DNA of 64,000 bases, from the IMG/VR virus record IMGVR_UViG_3300027747_002198, positions 62,001 through 126,000 of that record, one strand, 5' to 3'. Below are positions 50,047-58,290 of this stretch, in pieces; position 1 is the stretch's first letter, and every line of letters begins with the position of its first letter. This DNA comes from a virus. Both the position numbers and the translations under genes were made by a program. The notes beneath the pieces were generated by a model. The model made no database searches. It was not told where the DNA came from and worked only from the letters and a program-made list of their open reading frames with translations.

Positions 50047-51705
50047 ATGTTTGGTCCGAAAAAAATATCTCAATCTTTGATTGATGCAGTTTTAAAAGTA
50101 ACAGAAGATAAAACTGAAGTTACTCAAGCACCTCAATTATTAGATGAGGCAGATAAGGTACCTACACCAACAGGTATGAAAGTATATGGTTCCCGTTACG
50201 GAAATTCTGCCAAAGCTCGTAGAGATCAAACTAAAGCTGCCGTTGACACATTAAAAGGTCCTAAGGACAAAGAATTAATTAAAGATGATGAAATAGACGA
50301 AACTGGTTTTCATAAAGCTGCTCACGGCGCCAAAAAGGCAGGTCAGTCCCATTTTGAGTTTCAAGGCAAAAAATATCCAGTTACAGCAAAATCTCATGCT
50401 GAAGCCGTTGAAGAAGAAGGCGATTGTGTAACCAAACCCCAGGCAAAAGATATTGCTAAGAAAGAAGTTGGCAAGCACGAAAAAGGCATGCACGGCAAAT
50501 CAGGTGAAGTTGCCAAGCACGAAAAGAAAATGCACAAAGAAGGTATGTCGTTTAAAGAACGTTTACTTGAGCGTGAAATGACTTCTGCTGAATCTCGTAA
50601 AAAAGAAAAGATTGTTATGTCCATGAAGGACAAACAAGAGTATTTCAAGAAAAAATATGGTAAGCGTTGGAAAGAAGTAATGTATGCTACCGCTACTAAG
50701 CAAGCTATGAAAGAAGAAATTGAAGATTTAGAAGATGATGTTGAAGAAATACAACAAGAAGCGGTTAAGAAGTCTGATGTTCCAGCTTTCTTACGCAAAA
50801 TGCGTGGTGACAAGCCATTGACAATGAAAGATGTTAAGTCTGGTGACAAAGATTCTATTTCACACAAAGATAATCTTGCTAAAGCTCGTAACGAAGAATT
50901 CGAATTAACTGAAAAAAATGATTCGCATACTCATGCCGCTCACTATGAAAATGAAAAGGGTGAATGGACTGGCATGAACTTGTTTACGGCTAAAGATGAT
51001 ACTGATGCCATCAAACAAGCTCAAGCAAAATGTAAAGAAGGTTGCCGTCTATCTAAAGTAGAACGCCACACAACAGTTAAAGAAGATGTTGAAGTTATTC
51101 AAGATAAAAATGGACACAGAACTACAACGGATATGTTGAGTGGTCGCCATGAAGGCGGAAAGTTAAATTCATTTAAAAACTTTAAAGTGAATTTAGTAGT
51201 TAGTGGTGAAGAAGAAATTCCTACAGAAGTTGATAGAGGTGAAGATACTAAAGAAAAACAAAAGATCACTACTAATCCTGGCCCAGTAGATATTAAGTTT
51301 GATGATAAATTGGTAACGCCTCCACAGAAATATTTTTCTAGTCAAAAAGCCGTTACGAGTGAAGAAGTTCGTGGTGAGTTGAAGCACATTCGTTCCAAAG
51401 AAAAAGCAATGCGTAATAAAGAAGTAAGTCAATTTGCTTCACACAAAGCTACAAAAACCACACAGCAAGAAGAAGAAGTTCAAGAAGCTAAAGATCCACA
51501 TATGGATGCCGGCGTTGGTTCCCAACCAGATTTTGCTACCGAAAAAGTTATTGCTGGCGTAGATGGTTGGAAGAAAGTACAGAAGAATGTACAAGATAAA
51601 TCTGGTGCAGTTCATACTCCACATTCTCGTGCTAAAGATTTAGCTCGCCAAGCATTCAAAAAAGTTAAAAGTGAAATGTTAGGTAAAGCGCCAGGGAATA
51701 ACTAA
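50047..51705 (+). CDS. Probable prohead/virion internal protein
   Basis: This 552-residue hydrophilic, Lys/Glu/His-rich protein has no membrane segment. The repeated KHEKGMHGKSGEVAKHEKKM and SFKERLLEREMTSAESRKKE, DKQEYFKKKYGKRWKEVMYA look like conserved blocks of virion-associated proteins in marine T4 relatives. Many (I/L)xE sites would suit gp21 cleavage. It lies between packaged-protein candidates and a similar gene at 51707. Virion role inferred. Confidence 0.6.
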   Translation: MFGPKKISQSLIDAVLKVTEDKTEVTQAPQLLDEADKVPTPTGMKVYGSRYGNSAKARRDQTKAAVDTLKGPKDKELIKDDEIDETGFHKAAHGAKKAGQSHFEFQGKKYPVTAKSHAEAVEEEGDCVTKPQAKDIAKKEVGKHEKGMHGKSGEVAKHEKKMHKEGMSFKERLLEREMTSAESRKKEKIVMSMKDKQEYFKKKYGKRWKEVMYATATKQAMKEEIEDLEDDVEEIQQEAVKKSDVPAFLRKMRGDKPLTMKDVKSGDKDSISHKDNLAKARNEEFELTEKNDSHTHAAHYENEKGEWTGMNLFTAKDDTDAIKQAQAKCKEGCRLSKVERHTTVKEDVEVIQDKNGHRTTTDMLSGRHEGGKLNSFKNFKVNLVVSGEEEIPTEVDRGEDTKEKQKITTNPGPVDIKFDDKLVTPPQKYFSSQKAVTSEEVRGELKHIRSKEKAMRNKEVSQFASHKATKTTQQEEEVQEAKDPHMDAGVGSQPDFATEKVIAGVDGWKKVQKNVQDKSGAVHTPHSRAKDLARQAFKKVKSEMLGKAPGNN

Positions 51706-51706
51706 T

Positions 51707-53155
51707 ATGACAAAGTTATCACAAACATTAAAATTTGTTGTTAAAAAGCCTGCTGATAAGGTAACTTTTGGTACCGATCCAAAAGATCCTTGGTCCGCAA
51801 AAGCAGGTATTAACGAAGGTGCACTTGAACAATACTTGAAGTCTAAAGGTATTAATCCTGAGTATGTGAGCAAAGATCAAAAGATTGCTTACGCCAAATC
51901 AATGACATTTCTTAAATGGAAAGCTGAACATCAATTTGAAGAAGTTATTCCTGAGAGTATGGTGATTGCTCCTTCTATAACACACAAGAAAAAAGCAGAA
52001 ACACAAAAGTCTGCTCATGCTCATAAAGAGATTAAAACTCCTCGTGGGCCAGGAAGTCACAATGAAGGTAAAGGGTCACAAATGACCCAATTAACACCTG
52101 AGTCAGTTTCACAAGAAATTCATGGTGAAGCAAAGAAACCTAAATTGACAGCTTTAGATAAATTCCGTAAATCATCTGCTGAGCGCCAAAAGAAACATGA
52201 CGAGATTGAAAAGAAATCTGGTGGTATGACTTCTGCTATTGATCGTTTACAGAAACACATGAACAAAGAAGAAGTTGAACAGATTGATGAACTGAATTAC
52301 GATACAGTTAAATCGCTTTACACCAAGCGTAGAACTATTCGTGATTTACCAAGTAAGAAATCTAAAGATGTTAAAGTAAAAAATGTAAGTACTTCCATTT
52401 CTCGCTTGGCTGGACACAAACCAACACAAAATCAACCATTCGACAAAGTTGATAAAGGTACACATTTTGAATTGGTTCCAAAAAACGAAGAAGTTGAAGA
52501 ACTCGATGAACTCAAAAAAGATACATTAAAATCTTATAGAGATAAATCAATGGCCAGTTTAAAAAATGCTCGAAAAAATCGTGATGCGGCAGAACCTGGT
52601 AAAGATATGTCCAAAGGTTTTGCTGATTTGCATGCAAAATCTGACGCTATTGCTAAAAAGAGAGCAAAAGGATTGTCCGGTTACCTACAACGTAAACATG
52701 GCATGAAACCTGGTTATCCTGATGAGCGTAAAACAACTTCTGAAGATGTTGGTGATCCCAAGGCCGCTGTAAATGCTGACGGTCAACCAAATCCACAACT
52801 TGAGCCAGTATCCGAGAAGAAGAAACAAATGTCTAAATCTGCTCGTATGATCAAGGCATTATATAAGAAAAAAGGCGTGGTCAAAGAAGATATGCACGAC
52901 CATGAAAAAGAAGATAAATCGGTAGCCGCCTACGGTAAGAAACCAAAGGTAGATAAAGCCGATAAAGATGATAGCAAAGGTGAAAACAAACCACAGGCAG
53001 CTATGACGTTAACTGGTGGTAAAACCTTGACTGGTATCGAGAGAGATACTGTCGAGATTGATCCTATGATGAGAAATCGTCCAGGTCAACCTGATGTAAC
53101 CAAAAAGGATGACAAAAAAGACGGTAAAAAAGAAGATAAGAAGAAAGATAAATAG
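51707..53155 (+). CDS. Probable head-internal protein with repeated DEL-TL-SY motif
   Basis: This 482-residue Lys-rich disordered protein contains two related segments: EEVEQIDELNYDTVKSLYTK (residues about 188-207) and EEVEELDELKKDTLKSYRDK (about 262-281), followed by KNARKNRDAAEPGK... KRAKGLSGYLQRKHG. This motif recurs in virion proteins of large phages. The C-terminus is a KKDDKK tail. Probably packaged with DNA; inferred. Confidence 0.6.
   Translation: MTKLSQTLKFVVKKPADKVTFGTDPKDPWSAKAGINEGALEQYLKSKGINPEYVSKDQKIAYAKSMTFLKWKAEHQFEEVIPESMVIAPSITHKKKAETQKSAHAHKEIKTPRGPGSHNEGKGSQMTQLTPESVSQEIHGEAKKPKLTALDKFRKSSAERQKKHDEIEKKSGGMTSAIDRLQKHMNKEEVEQIDELNYDTVKSLYTKRRTIRDLPSKKSKDVKVKNVSTSISRLAGHKPTQNQPFDKVDKGTHFELVPKNEEVEELDELKKDTLKSYRDKSMASLKNARKNRDAAEPGKDMSKGFADLHAKSDAIAKKRAKGLSGYLQRKHGMKPGYPDERKTTSEDVGDPKAAVNADGQPNPQLEPVSEKKKQMSKSARMIKALYKKKGVVKEDMHDHEKEDKSVAAYGKKPKVDKADKDDSKGENKPQAAMTLTGGKTLTGIERDTVEIDPMMRNRPGQPDVTKKDDKKDGKKEDKKKDK
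53147..53154 (+). promoter_or_regulatory. Late promoter-like box GATAAATA
   Basis: One mismatch to TATAAATA; it overlaps the TAG stop of the preceding gene. AAGGAGAAAA and the ATG at 53189 follow. Confidence 0.5.
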
Positions 53156-53188
53156 TACTATAACCGAGGCTAATTAAGGAGAAAAAAG

Positions 53189-53845
53189 ATGCCATCATGG
53201 GGAAATACAGACGCTGCGAATAGTATTCCACTATTTGCACAATTCAGAGAAGTAGCTCCTTCTCTATATTTTATAACCGCTAATAACACAATTGCAGGAA
53301 ATACCATTGTATTAACATCAAGCACTGGTCTGTCCACAATTGCAAACGGATCTTACGTTTACGCTATTGAAGCTAACACGGCCGCAACTGCTAACGTTTC
53401 ACGTTTGGCTAAAGATTTGTCATATGTTGACCAAAATGACATTGATTTTTATCGTTCAAATAACGTAATTACAAACGCAAATACTCTTGGATCATATATT
53501 CAGTTGAATAATAACCTTGCTGGAAACTTACAAGGTGGTTCACAAATTTTCATTGGTACTACAGTACCACACGATGCCACCAAATATGAAAACGTTAACG
53601 ATGTTATTTTAGTAACAGCTGGTCGTTTAGCTAATACTAAAGGCACAACTGGTGCTGCTGGTTCAGATACATCAAATACACTTATTGGAAGCACAAATAG
53701 TGGATGGAATCGTATTACTCGTAAGATCAACAACGATGGTACAGTACGTTTCTTGAAAGAAACTTTGGTTTGTCTTGCTAGTCCAGTTGCTTCTAATGCA
53801 TCATCTGCTAACACATCATCTAATGCTATTTTTGGTGGACTGTAA
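53189..53845 (+). CDS. Virion structural protein, beta-rich
   Basis: This 218-residue Asn/Ala/Thr-rich protein of low charge has MPSWGNTDAANSIPLFAQF at the start, and ENVNDVILVTAGRLANTKGT with GWNRITRKINNDGTVRFLKE, blocks typical of a structural protein conserved in marine T4-like phages (I recall similar ORFs beside gene 22-like proteins). Role in capsid decoration or tail fibre is not decided. Strong ribosome site. Confidence 0.6.
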   Translation: MPSWGNTDAANSIPLFAQFREVAPSLYFITANNTIAGNTIVLTSSTGLSTIANGSYVYAIEANTAATANVSRLAKDLSYVDQNDIDFYRSNNVITNANTLGSYIQLNNNLAGNLQGGSQIFIGTTVPHDATKYENVNDVILVTAGRLANTKGTTGAAGSDTSNTLIGSTNSGWNRITRKINNDGTVRFLKETLVCLASPVASNASSANTSSNAIFGGL

Positions 53846-53870
53846 TACTACATTATAAAGGTTTTTGATT

Positions 53871-54815
53871 ATGAAAGTGTTGTTTCATACACACACATTG
53901 AATTATCGTGGTACTACAGTAGCAATTTTAGATTATGCTCGTTACAACCAAGAAGTATTAGGTAATGAAAGCGTTGTTTCTTATTGGGCTGATGGTCCAG
54001 TAGGAAACGATGCTGGTAACGAAGCACCAATGATTGAAAAGTTTAAATCGGAGTTTGAATTAAGACCAGCAACTGGTGGCAATTTGACTCCGATTTGTAA
54101 CGATATAGATGTAGCATATTTTATAAGGTCAGGAGAAGTTGAACCTCTTCCGAATGTTAAAACGGCCGTACATGCTGTATTCGGTCATAGGACTCCACAC
54201 GGAGATTCGTATGCCTATATTTCTGAGTGGTTAGCAGAGCATAGGTGTAAAGATTTAAATCTTCCTTATGTTCCACACATAGTTAATTTGCCCAAGCCTG
54301 ATGCAGATTTTAGGCAACGATTAGGCATCAACAAAGATAAAATTGTAGTTGGTAGATTGGGTGGCCACACCACTTTTGATATTGGTTGGGTTCATTCTGC
54401 TGTACGCAGGGTATTGGAATCTGATTCAAGATTTGTATTTGTGTTTTTAAATACGGCTAGGTTTATGGATCACCCTAATATTATCTATTTGGATCCAATC
54501 CATAACATGCAGGAGAAGTCAAACTATATTGATATGTGTGATGCCTTCTTACACGCTAGGTCAATTGGAGAAAGCTTTGGTTTATCAGTATGCGAACCAT
54601 TATTCCACAACAAACCAACATTTGCCTTTAATGGTGGTGACGATAAACACCACATGATGATATTAGATGGAACAGGTCTACTATATAATGATGAAAACGA
54701 CCTGGTTACGAAGCTATTAAATTTAGAATCTTTTGATAAGGATTATCATTCATTAGTTGCCAAATTTAATCCTACCACGGTTATGGGTAAGTTTAAAGAA
54801 GTGTTTTTAACATAA
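53871..54815 (+). CDS. Glycosyltransferase, GT4-like
   Basis: This 314-residue GT-B protein has LFHTHTLNYRGTTVAILDYA, VGRLGGHTTFDIGWVHSAV and LHARSIGESFGLSVCEPLFH, the E(x7)E region of family 4 transferases. It is separated from the sugar cluster and sits among structural genes, so virion glycosylation is conceivable. ATG 53871 chosen with AAAGG upstream. Confidence 0.78.
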   Translation: MKVLFHTHTLNYRGTTVAILDYARYNQEVLGNESVVSYWADGPVGNDAGNEAPMIEKFKSEFELRPATGGNLTPICNDIDVAYFIRSGEVEPLPNVKTAVHAVFGHRTPHGDSYAYISEWLAEHRCKDLNLPYVPHIVNLPKPDADFRQRLGINKDKIVVGRLGGHTTFDIGWVHSAVRRVLESDSRFVFVFLNTARFMDHPNIIYLDPIHNMQEKSNYIDMCDAFLHARSIGESFGLSVCEPLFHNKPTFAFNGGDDKHHMMILDGTGLLYNDENDLVTKLLNLESFDKDYHSLVAKFNPTTVMGKFKEVFLT

Positions 54816-54818
54816 ATA
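54811..54818 (+). promoter_or_regulatory. Late promoter box CATAAATA
   Basis: The box contains the TAA stop of the glycosyltransferase gene. It lies ten bases before the ATG at 54828, so the transcript would have almost no leader. Confidence 0.5.
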
Positions 54819-54827
54819 GGTTAATGA

Positions 54828-55214
54828 ATGTTTGATGACTTGAATGATGACAATTTCATGATATATGCAATGAAGTGTTATAACTCACCTAATTGCATTA
54901 TGTCAGAATTTGAAAATGATATCAAAAGAACCAAATATCTAAAACGATTATTTCGTAGATATAAGGTCACAAAAAGTTTAAAAGAACGATTGATTTTAAA
55001 TCACATTATTCTATTGAATAATGTTTTTGGCCACGAAGCAGTAGCAAGAATTTTATTCTATAGAATTGATGAACGTGATTATGATGTTTTAAAAACATTT
55101 TTGATGTATTTAAATATTATGCCAGATGCAATTTACGGTATCAGAGGAAAAACAATACACACCGCTGATATTCCCTTAGACGAAAATATTGTAGAAATAT
55201 TGGTAAAGATATGA
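54828..55214 (+). CDS. Conserved T4-like phage protein (DUF7207-type)
   Basis: This 128-residue protein has DDNFMIYAMKCYNSPNCIMS, KYLKRLFRRYKVTKSLKERL and ILNHIILLNNVFGHEAVARI, a strongly conserved pattern in T4-like phages of marine hosts; I recall DUF7207. Function unknown but it is a core gene near structural genes. Overlaps the next gene by four bases. Confidence 0.75.
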   Translation: MFDDLNDDNFMIYAMKCYNSPNCIMSEFENDIKRTKYLKRLFRRYKVTKSLKERLILNHIILLNNVFGHEAVARILFYRIDERDYDVLKTFLMYLNIMPDAIYGIRGKTIHTADIPLDENIVEILVKI

Positions 55215-55903
55215 TAACATTTAAACAATACTTAAACGAAGTCGCCAAGCCCACAGGAGATTTAAAGAAGGCCTGCTGGAAAGGATATACTGCTGTTGGC
55301 ACAAAACAAAAAAACGGCAGAACAGTTCCTAATTGTGTACCAGAAGGTCATGTTGAAGAATTGGAAAAAGGTTTAAAACAATTAGATAGTCACGATTATG
55401 ATACGATTCATAAATTAATGATGGGTATATGTAAAGAACATGGAGTTTCTGGTGAAGAATTACACAATGATTTTAAATCTAAACATGGCAAAACTCCTGA
55501 TAATTGGATTAAAGAAGAAGTTGAATTGGAAGAACTATTCGATATTCTAGAAGAAGTAGTTGATGGTATTGCAGAAGAAAACAATATTGATCCAGATATT
55601 CTTTGGGAAAATCTTGAAGATGTATCCGATGAAGAACTGTATGAAACTGCTGCTTGGCGCCGTAAAGAAGGCAAAAATCCTACTGGCGGTTTAAATGCCA
55701 AAGGTATTGCATCTTATCGTAGAGAAAATCCAGGTTCCAAATTAAAGAAAGCTGTTACAGGTAAAGTAAAACCTGGTAGCAAAGCTGCAAAGCGTAGAAA
55801 ATCATTTTGTGCTCGCATGGGTGGCATGAAAGGCGCAATGAAAAAACCAAATGGCGAACCTACAAGAAAAGCACTAGCTTTAAGAAAGTGGAAATGCAGA
55901 TGA
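55211..55903 (+). CDS. Virion-type protein with capsid-targeting-like leader
   Basis: This 230-residue protein begins MITFKQYLNEVAKP (leader-like; LNE possible gp21 cut), then KKACWKGYTAVGTKQKNGRT with C...C spacing, an acidic coiled middle (EELFDILEEVVDGIAEEN), and the conserved end AAWRRKEGKNPTGGLNAKGI, RKSFCARMGGMKGAMKKP. I recall the latter as DUF6321, basic and DNA-binding-looking. Overlaps the next ORF by ATGA. Confidence 0.7.
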   Translation: MITFKQYLNEVAKPTGDLKKACWKGYTAVGTKQKNGRTVPNCVPEGHVEELEKGLKQLDSHDYDTIHKLMMGICKEHGVSGEELHNDFKSKHGKTPDNWIKEEVELEELFDILEEVVDGIAEENNIDPDILWENLEDVSDEELYETAAWRRKEGKNPTGGLNAKGIASYRRENPGSKLKKAVTGKVKPGSKAAKRRKSFCARMGGMKGAMKKPNGEPTRKALALRKWKCR

Positions 55904-56175
55904 AATCTTTTAAACAATATTTGGATGAATCTGGTCGTTGCTGGACAGGTTATAAACCTGTAAGGGGCAAAAAAGCATTTTCTAAAGGTTCATGTGTCAA
56001 AGAAGATGGCATGGGTGGCGGCGCAGTTGCCGCAGGACCAACTAATGTAGTTGGTGGTGGAGCAATCGCCGGTACTGGTGGTAAAGGTGGAGAACCTGGT
56101 GTTGATTTAAGAAAGAAAAAGAAAGTTGCAGATCCACGGATGCCAATGGGCATGGGTAAACGAAAGGACTTCTAA
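55900..56175 (+). CDS. Small Gly-rich protein with capsid-targeting-like leader
   Basis: This 91-residue protein begins MKSFKQYLDESGRCWTGYKP; its CWTGY...C motif repeats that of the preceding gene. A long Gly/Ala run (MGGGAVAAGPTNVVGGGAIA) precedes a basic end. Starts by ATGA overlap rather than at in-frame upstream starts. Probable head-internal protein; unknown function. Confidence 0.65.
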   Translation: MKSFKQYLDESGRCWTGYKPVRGKKAFSKGSCVKEDGMGGGAVAAGPTNVVGGGAIAGTGGKGGEPGVDLRKKKKVADPRMPMGMGKRKDF

Positions 56176-56427
56176 GTGATCGAAATCCAAGATAGAATTA
56201 GAGAAAAGTTTGGATTAGAAGCGGAAGTCGTTGAAGCAGCAAATGTACTATTTCTGAGAGTTCAAGGTTTGGATAACGTATCTCTTGCTGAATGGATTAG
56301 AATAGAATTCCATAACGTATATGTTAGTGTAAAAAATAGAAGAACATTTGAGTTTTCAGACGATGGATGGATTAAAATAGAAAAAAATGATAACAGTAGA
56401 TCAAATACAGAAGATACTGCCACATAA
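56176..56427 (+). CDS. Small protein of unknown function before the endolysin
   Basis: This 83-residue protein uses GTG at 56176, right after the previous stop, with AAGGA upstream. VLFLRVQGLDNVSLAEWIRI and VYVSVKNRRTFEFSDDGWIK suggest a small mixed fold. It overlaps the endolysin gene by 41 bases. No family recognised. Confidence 0.55.
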   Translation: MIEIQDRIREKFGLEAEVVEAANVLFLRVQGLDNVSLAEWIRIEFHNVYVSVKNRRTFEFSDDGWIKIEKNDNSRSNTEDTAT

Positions 56428-56992
56428 TACATCACCAGATACTTTATGTTCGGTTTTAAATGGGATATTACCCAGGTATGAAATTAATACAAAAAATCGT
56501 ATCGCTGGATTTTTGGGACAATGTGCTGTTGAGTCGGCTGAATTTACTAAATTTCAAGAAAACTTAAATTATAGTGCACAAAGTTTAATGAAAGTTTGGC
56601 CTAAGCAATTTCCTAATGTTGATATAGCAAATCAATACGGCCGCCAGCCAGAAAAAATTGCCAATCGAGCTTACGCAAATAGATATGGCAATCGTGATGA
56701 AGCAAGCGGTGATGGATGGTTATATCGTGGTCGTGGTGCTATACAAACAACTTTTCATGACAACTATAAAGTATTTGCAGTTTCTATTGGAATGCCATTG
56801 GACAAAACAGTTGCTTACTGTGAATCTTTATCTGGTGCGGTAGAATCTGCTTGTTTTTATTGGAAAATGCACAATATTAATCAAGCGTGTGATGCTGATG
56901 ATATTGACGACATGACACATAGAATTAATGCAGCTAAGCTAGATTTAGATAAAAGAAAAACATATTACGAAAAGGCTAAGTCGGTATTATGA
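56387..56992 (+). CDS. Endolysin, glycoside hydrolase family 19-like
   Basis: This 201-residue muralytic enzyme has GFLGQCAVESAEFTKFQENL (catalytic Glu within CAVES), NRAYANRYGNRDEASGDGWL and YRGRGAIQTTFHDNYK, the GH19 chitinase-like lysin signature. It cuts peptidoglycan glycan strands at the end of infection. No signal peptide, so it needs a holin. First gene of the lysis cassette. Confidence 0.92.
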   Translation: MITVDQIQKILPHNTSPDTLCSVLNGILPRYEINTKNRIAGFLGQCAVESAEFTKFQENLNYSAQSLMKVWPKQFPNVDIANQYGRQPEKIANRAYANRYGNRDEASGDGWLYRGRGAIQTTFHDNYKVFAVSIGMPLDKTVAYCESLSGAVESACFYWKMHNINQACDADDIDDMTHRINAAKLDLDKRKTYYEKAKSVL

Positions 56993-57594
56993 TGGGGATA
57001 TTACTTTGGTTGTTTAATTACATACCGACATTCATTATATACATGATGTTTGCATTAGGTATCGTGCTTTATCTTTTTTCCGAATCGTTTACAATTCGTA
57101 TTGTCCAATTTATTCCAACAAGTGTTCTAACACCAGCATTAATTAGAATAATTGGTATTGTGGTAATGGGTATAAGCATATTTTTATTAGGCGTATCTTT
57201 TAGTGATACAGAATTTAAAAAAGAAATTGATAAAAAAAATGCTGAAATTGCAAAAATAAATGATGAGGCAAAAAACATTTCGGCACAGATAACAACCAAG
57301 TACATTTATAGAGATAAGATTATTAAGGAGAAGGGTGATGAAATCATTAAGTATGTCAGCACTAAAAATGATGCTGATTGTAACCTGCACAACTCTACTA
57401 TTGAGTTGCTCAACGCTGCCGCAAAAAACAACCTTCCCAATCCCACCAGAGCAATTGATGAAACCGGCTCCGGAGTTAACCTTAGTGCCGTTGAAGGAAC
57501 AGTCATCGAAAACTACAACAAATACCACGAAGTAAAGAATCGATTAGATTTATTGCAAGAGTGGGTGCAAGAACAACAAAAGAATAATAAATGA
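56989..57594 (+). CDS. Inner-membrane spanin (Rz-like)
   Basis: This 201-residue protein has two hydrophobic segments near residues 4-29 and 44-67, then a long charged coiled coil (EFKKEIDKKNAEIAKINDEA and beyond) with a C-terminal helix. An o-spanin ORF is embedded in another frame, which is the classical Rz/Rz1 layout. Two membrane segments are unusual (Rz has one). It starts in ATGA overlap with the endolysin. Confidence 0.78.
   Translation: MMGILLWLFNYIPTFIIYMMFALGIVLYLFSESFTIRIVQFIPTSVLTPALIRIIGIVVMGISIFLLGVSFSDTEFKKEIDKKNAEIAKINDEAKNISAQITTKYIYRDKIIKEKGDEIIKYVSTKNDADCNLHNSTIELLNAAAKNNLPNPTRAIDETGSGVNLSAVEGTVIENYNKYHEVKNRLDLLQEWVQEQQKNNK
57338..57535 (+). CDS. Outer-membrane lipoprotein spanin (Rz1-like), embedded
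   Basis: This 65-residue ORF lies wholly inside the i-spanin gene in another frame. It has a signal peptide with lipobox LLSC (Cys24), then a Pro-rich mature part (FPIPPEQLMKPAPELTLVP). AAGGAG at 57325-57330 places ATG 57338 as start. With the i-spanin it fuses inner and outer membranes at lysis, so the host is Gram-negative. Confidence 0.82.
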   Translation: MKSLSMSALKMMLIVTCTTLLLSCSTLPQKTTFPIPPEQLMKPAPELTLVPLKEQSSKTTTNTTK

Positions 57595-57839
57595 ATCAAA
57601 TATTAAAAGACTTGTTGACTGGCAAAGACGGCAAAACCCACGACATTGCTCGATGGTCTTGGATGATTTCTATGCTTGCAATTCTTGTTGGCGCAGGTTA
57701 CGAATTAGCACATTCAGCTACCGTAAGTTTAAGGGAGTTTGCAGAATCAATAGGTATTATTGCCGGTGCTCATGGTGCAGCCGTAATGTTAAAAAAAGAT
57801 GCTGAACCCCAAGCAGAAGAAGATACAACAAATAAATAA
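57591..57839 (+). CDS. Small membrane protein, holin candidate
   Basis: This 82-residue protein has a segment WSWMISMLAILVGAGYELAH (about residues 22-41) and a second, weaker one (SIGIIAGAHGAAVML) before a charged tail. The opening LTGKDGKTHDIARWSW is a pattern I know from small phage membrane proteins beside lysins. A class II-like holin is plausible. Overlaps the i-spanin by four bases. Confidence 0.6.
   Translation: MNQILKDLLTGKDGKTHDIARWSWMISMLAILVGAGYELAHSATVSLREFAESIGIIAGAHGAAVMLKKDAEPQAEEDTTNK
57831..57838 (+). promoter_or_regulatory. Late promoter-like box AATAAATA
   Basis: One mismatch to TATAAATA; overlaps the stop of the holin-like gene and lies ten bases before the next ATG. Confidence 0.35.
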
Positions 57840-57848
57840 GAGAACGTT

Positions 57849-58265
57849 ATGGCAGACAATGTTATACAATTAAAAGTTGATGTGGAAGTATTAAAAACTC
57901 AAGTGACCACATTAACTTCCCTTTGTACAAAAATGGATACGGTTATTGAGAAACTTGTGGACCAACAAGAAAAATATACCGCACAAATTTACAAAGATAT
58001 GGAAAATCGTAGAATAGAAAAGAATGCCGAGATCAAAGAGATACACGACCGCATTGATACTGTTATAGATAAAGTTCAAATTACCGAATTGCGTATTATG
58101 GATGAAATTAAACAGTTGCGAGCAGAATTAACCAAACGGCAAGAAAAAGATTCCGGCAAATTAGATAATATCTCTAGTAGAAACTGGATGATTGTTGGTG
58201 GTATTATTGTTATGGCATATATTATTAGTCATGCGGTACAAATCATAGATCACTTGACAAAGTAA
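57849..58265 (+). CDS. Coiled-coil protein with C-terminal membrane anchor
   Basis: This 138-residue protein: residues 1-110 form a heptad-rich helix (VIQLKVDVEVLKTQVTTLTS, MDEIKQLRAELTKR), and residues about 113-133 a membrane segment (NWMIVGGIIVMAYIISHAVQ). This topology is like XhlA-type lysis accessory proteins and other tail-anchored phage proteins. It is the last gene of the lysis cassette. A lysis role is inferred. Confidence 0.6.
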   Translation: MADNVIQLKVDVEVLKTQVTTLTSLCTKMDTVIEKLVDQQEKYTAQIYKDMENRRIEKNAEIKEIHDRIDTVIDKVQITELRIMDEIKQLRAELTKRQEKDSGKLDNISSRNWMIVGGIIVMAYIISHAVQIIDHLTK

Positions 58266-58282
58266 TAATATTGTAGTATTAT
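58254..58282 (+). promoter_or_regulatory. Sigma70-type promoter TTGACA-N17-TATTAT
   Basis: The -35 lies at 58254-58259 within the preceding gene and the -10 at 58277-58282. A start near 58289 would fall two bases before the primase ATG at 58291. Confidence 0.82.
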
Positions 58283-58290
58283 TGTACATT

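Noticed and set aside
50394-50867. 157-codon open frame on the minus strand
   Set aside because: It is antisense to the well supported gene at 50047, with Ser/Ile/Phe-rich shadow composition and no ribosome site. All other genes are on the + strand.
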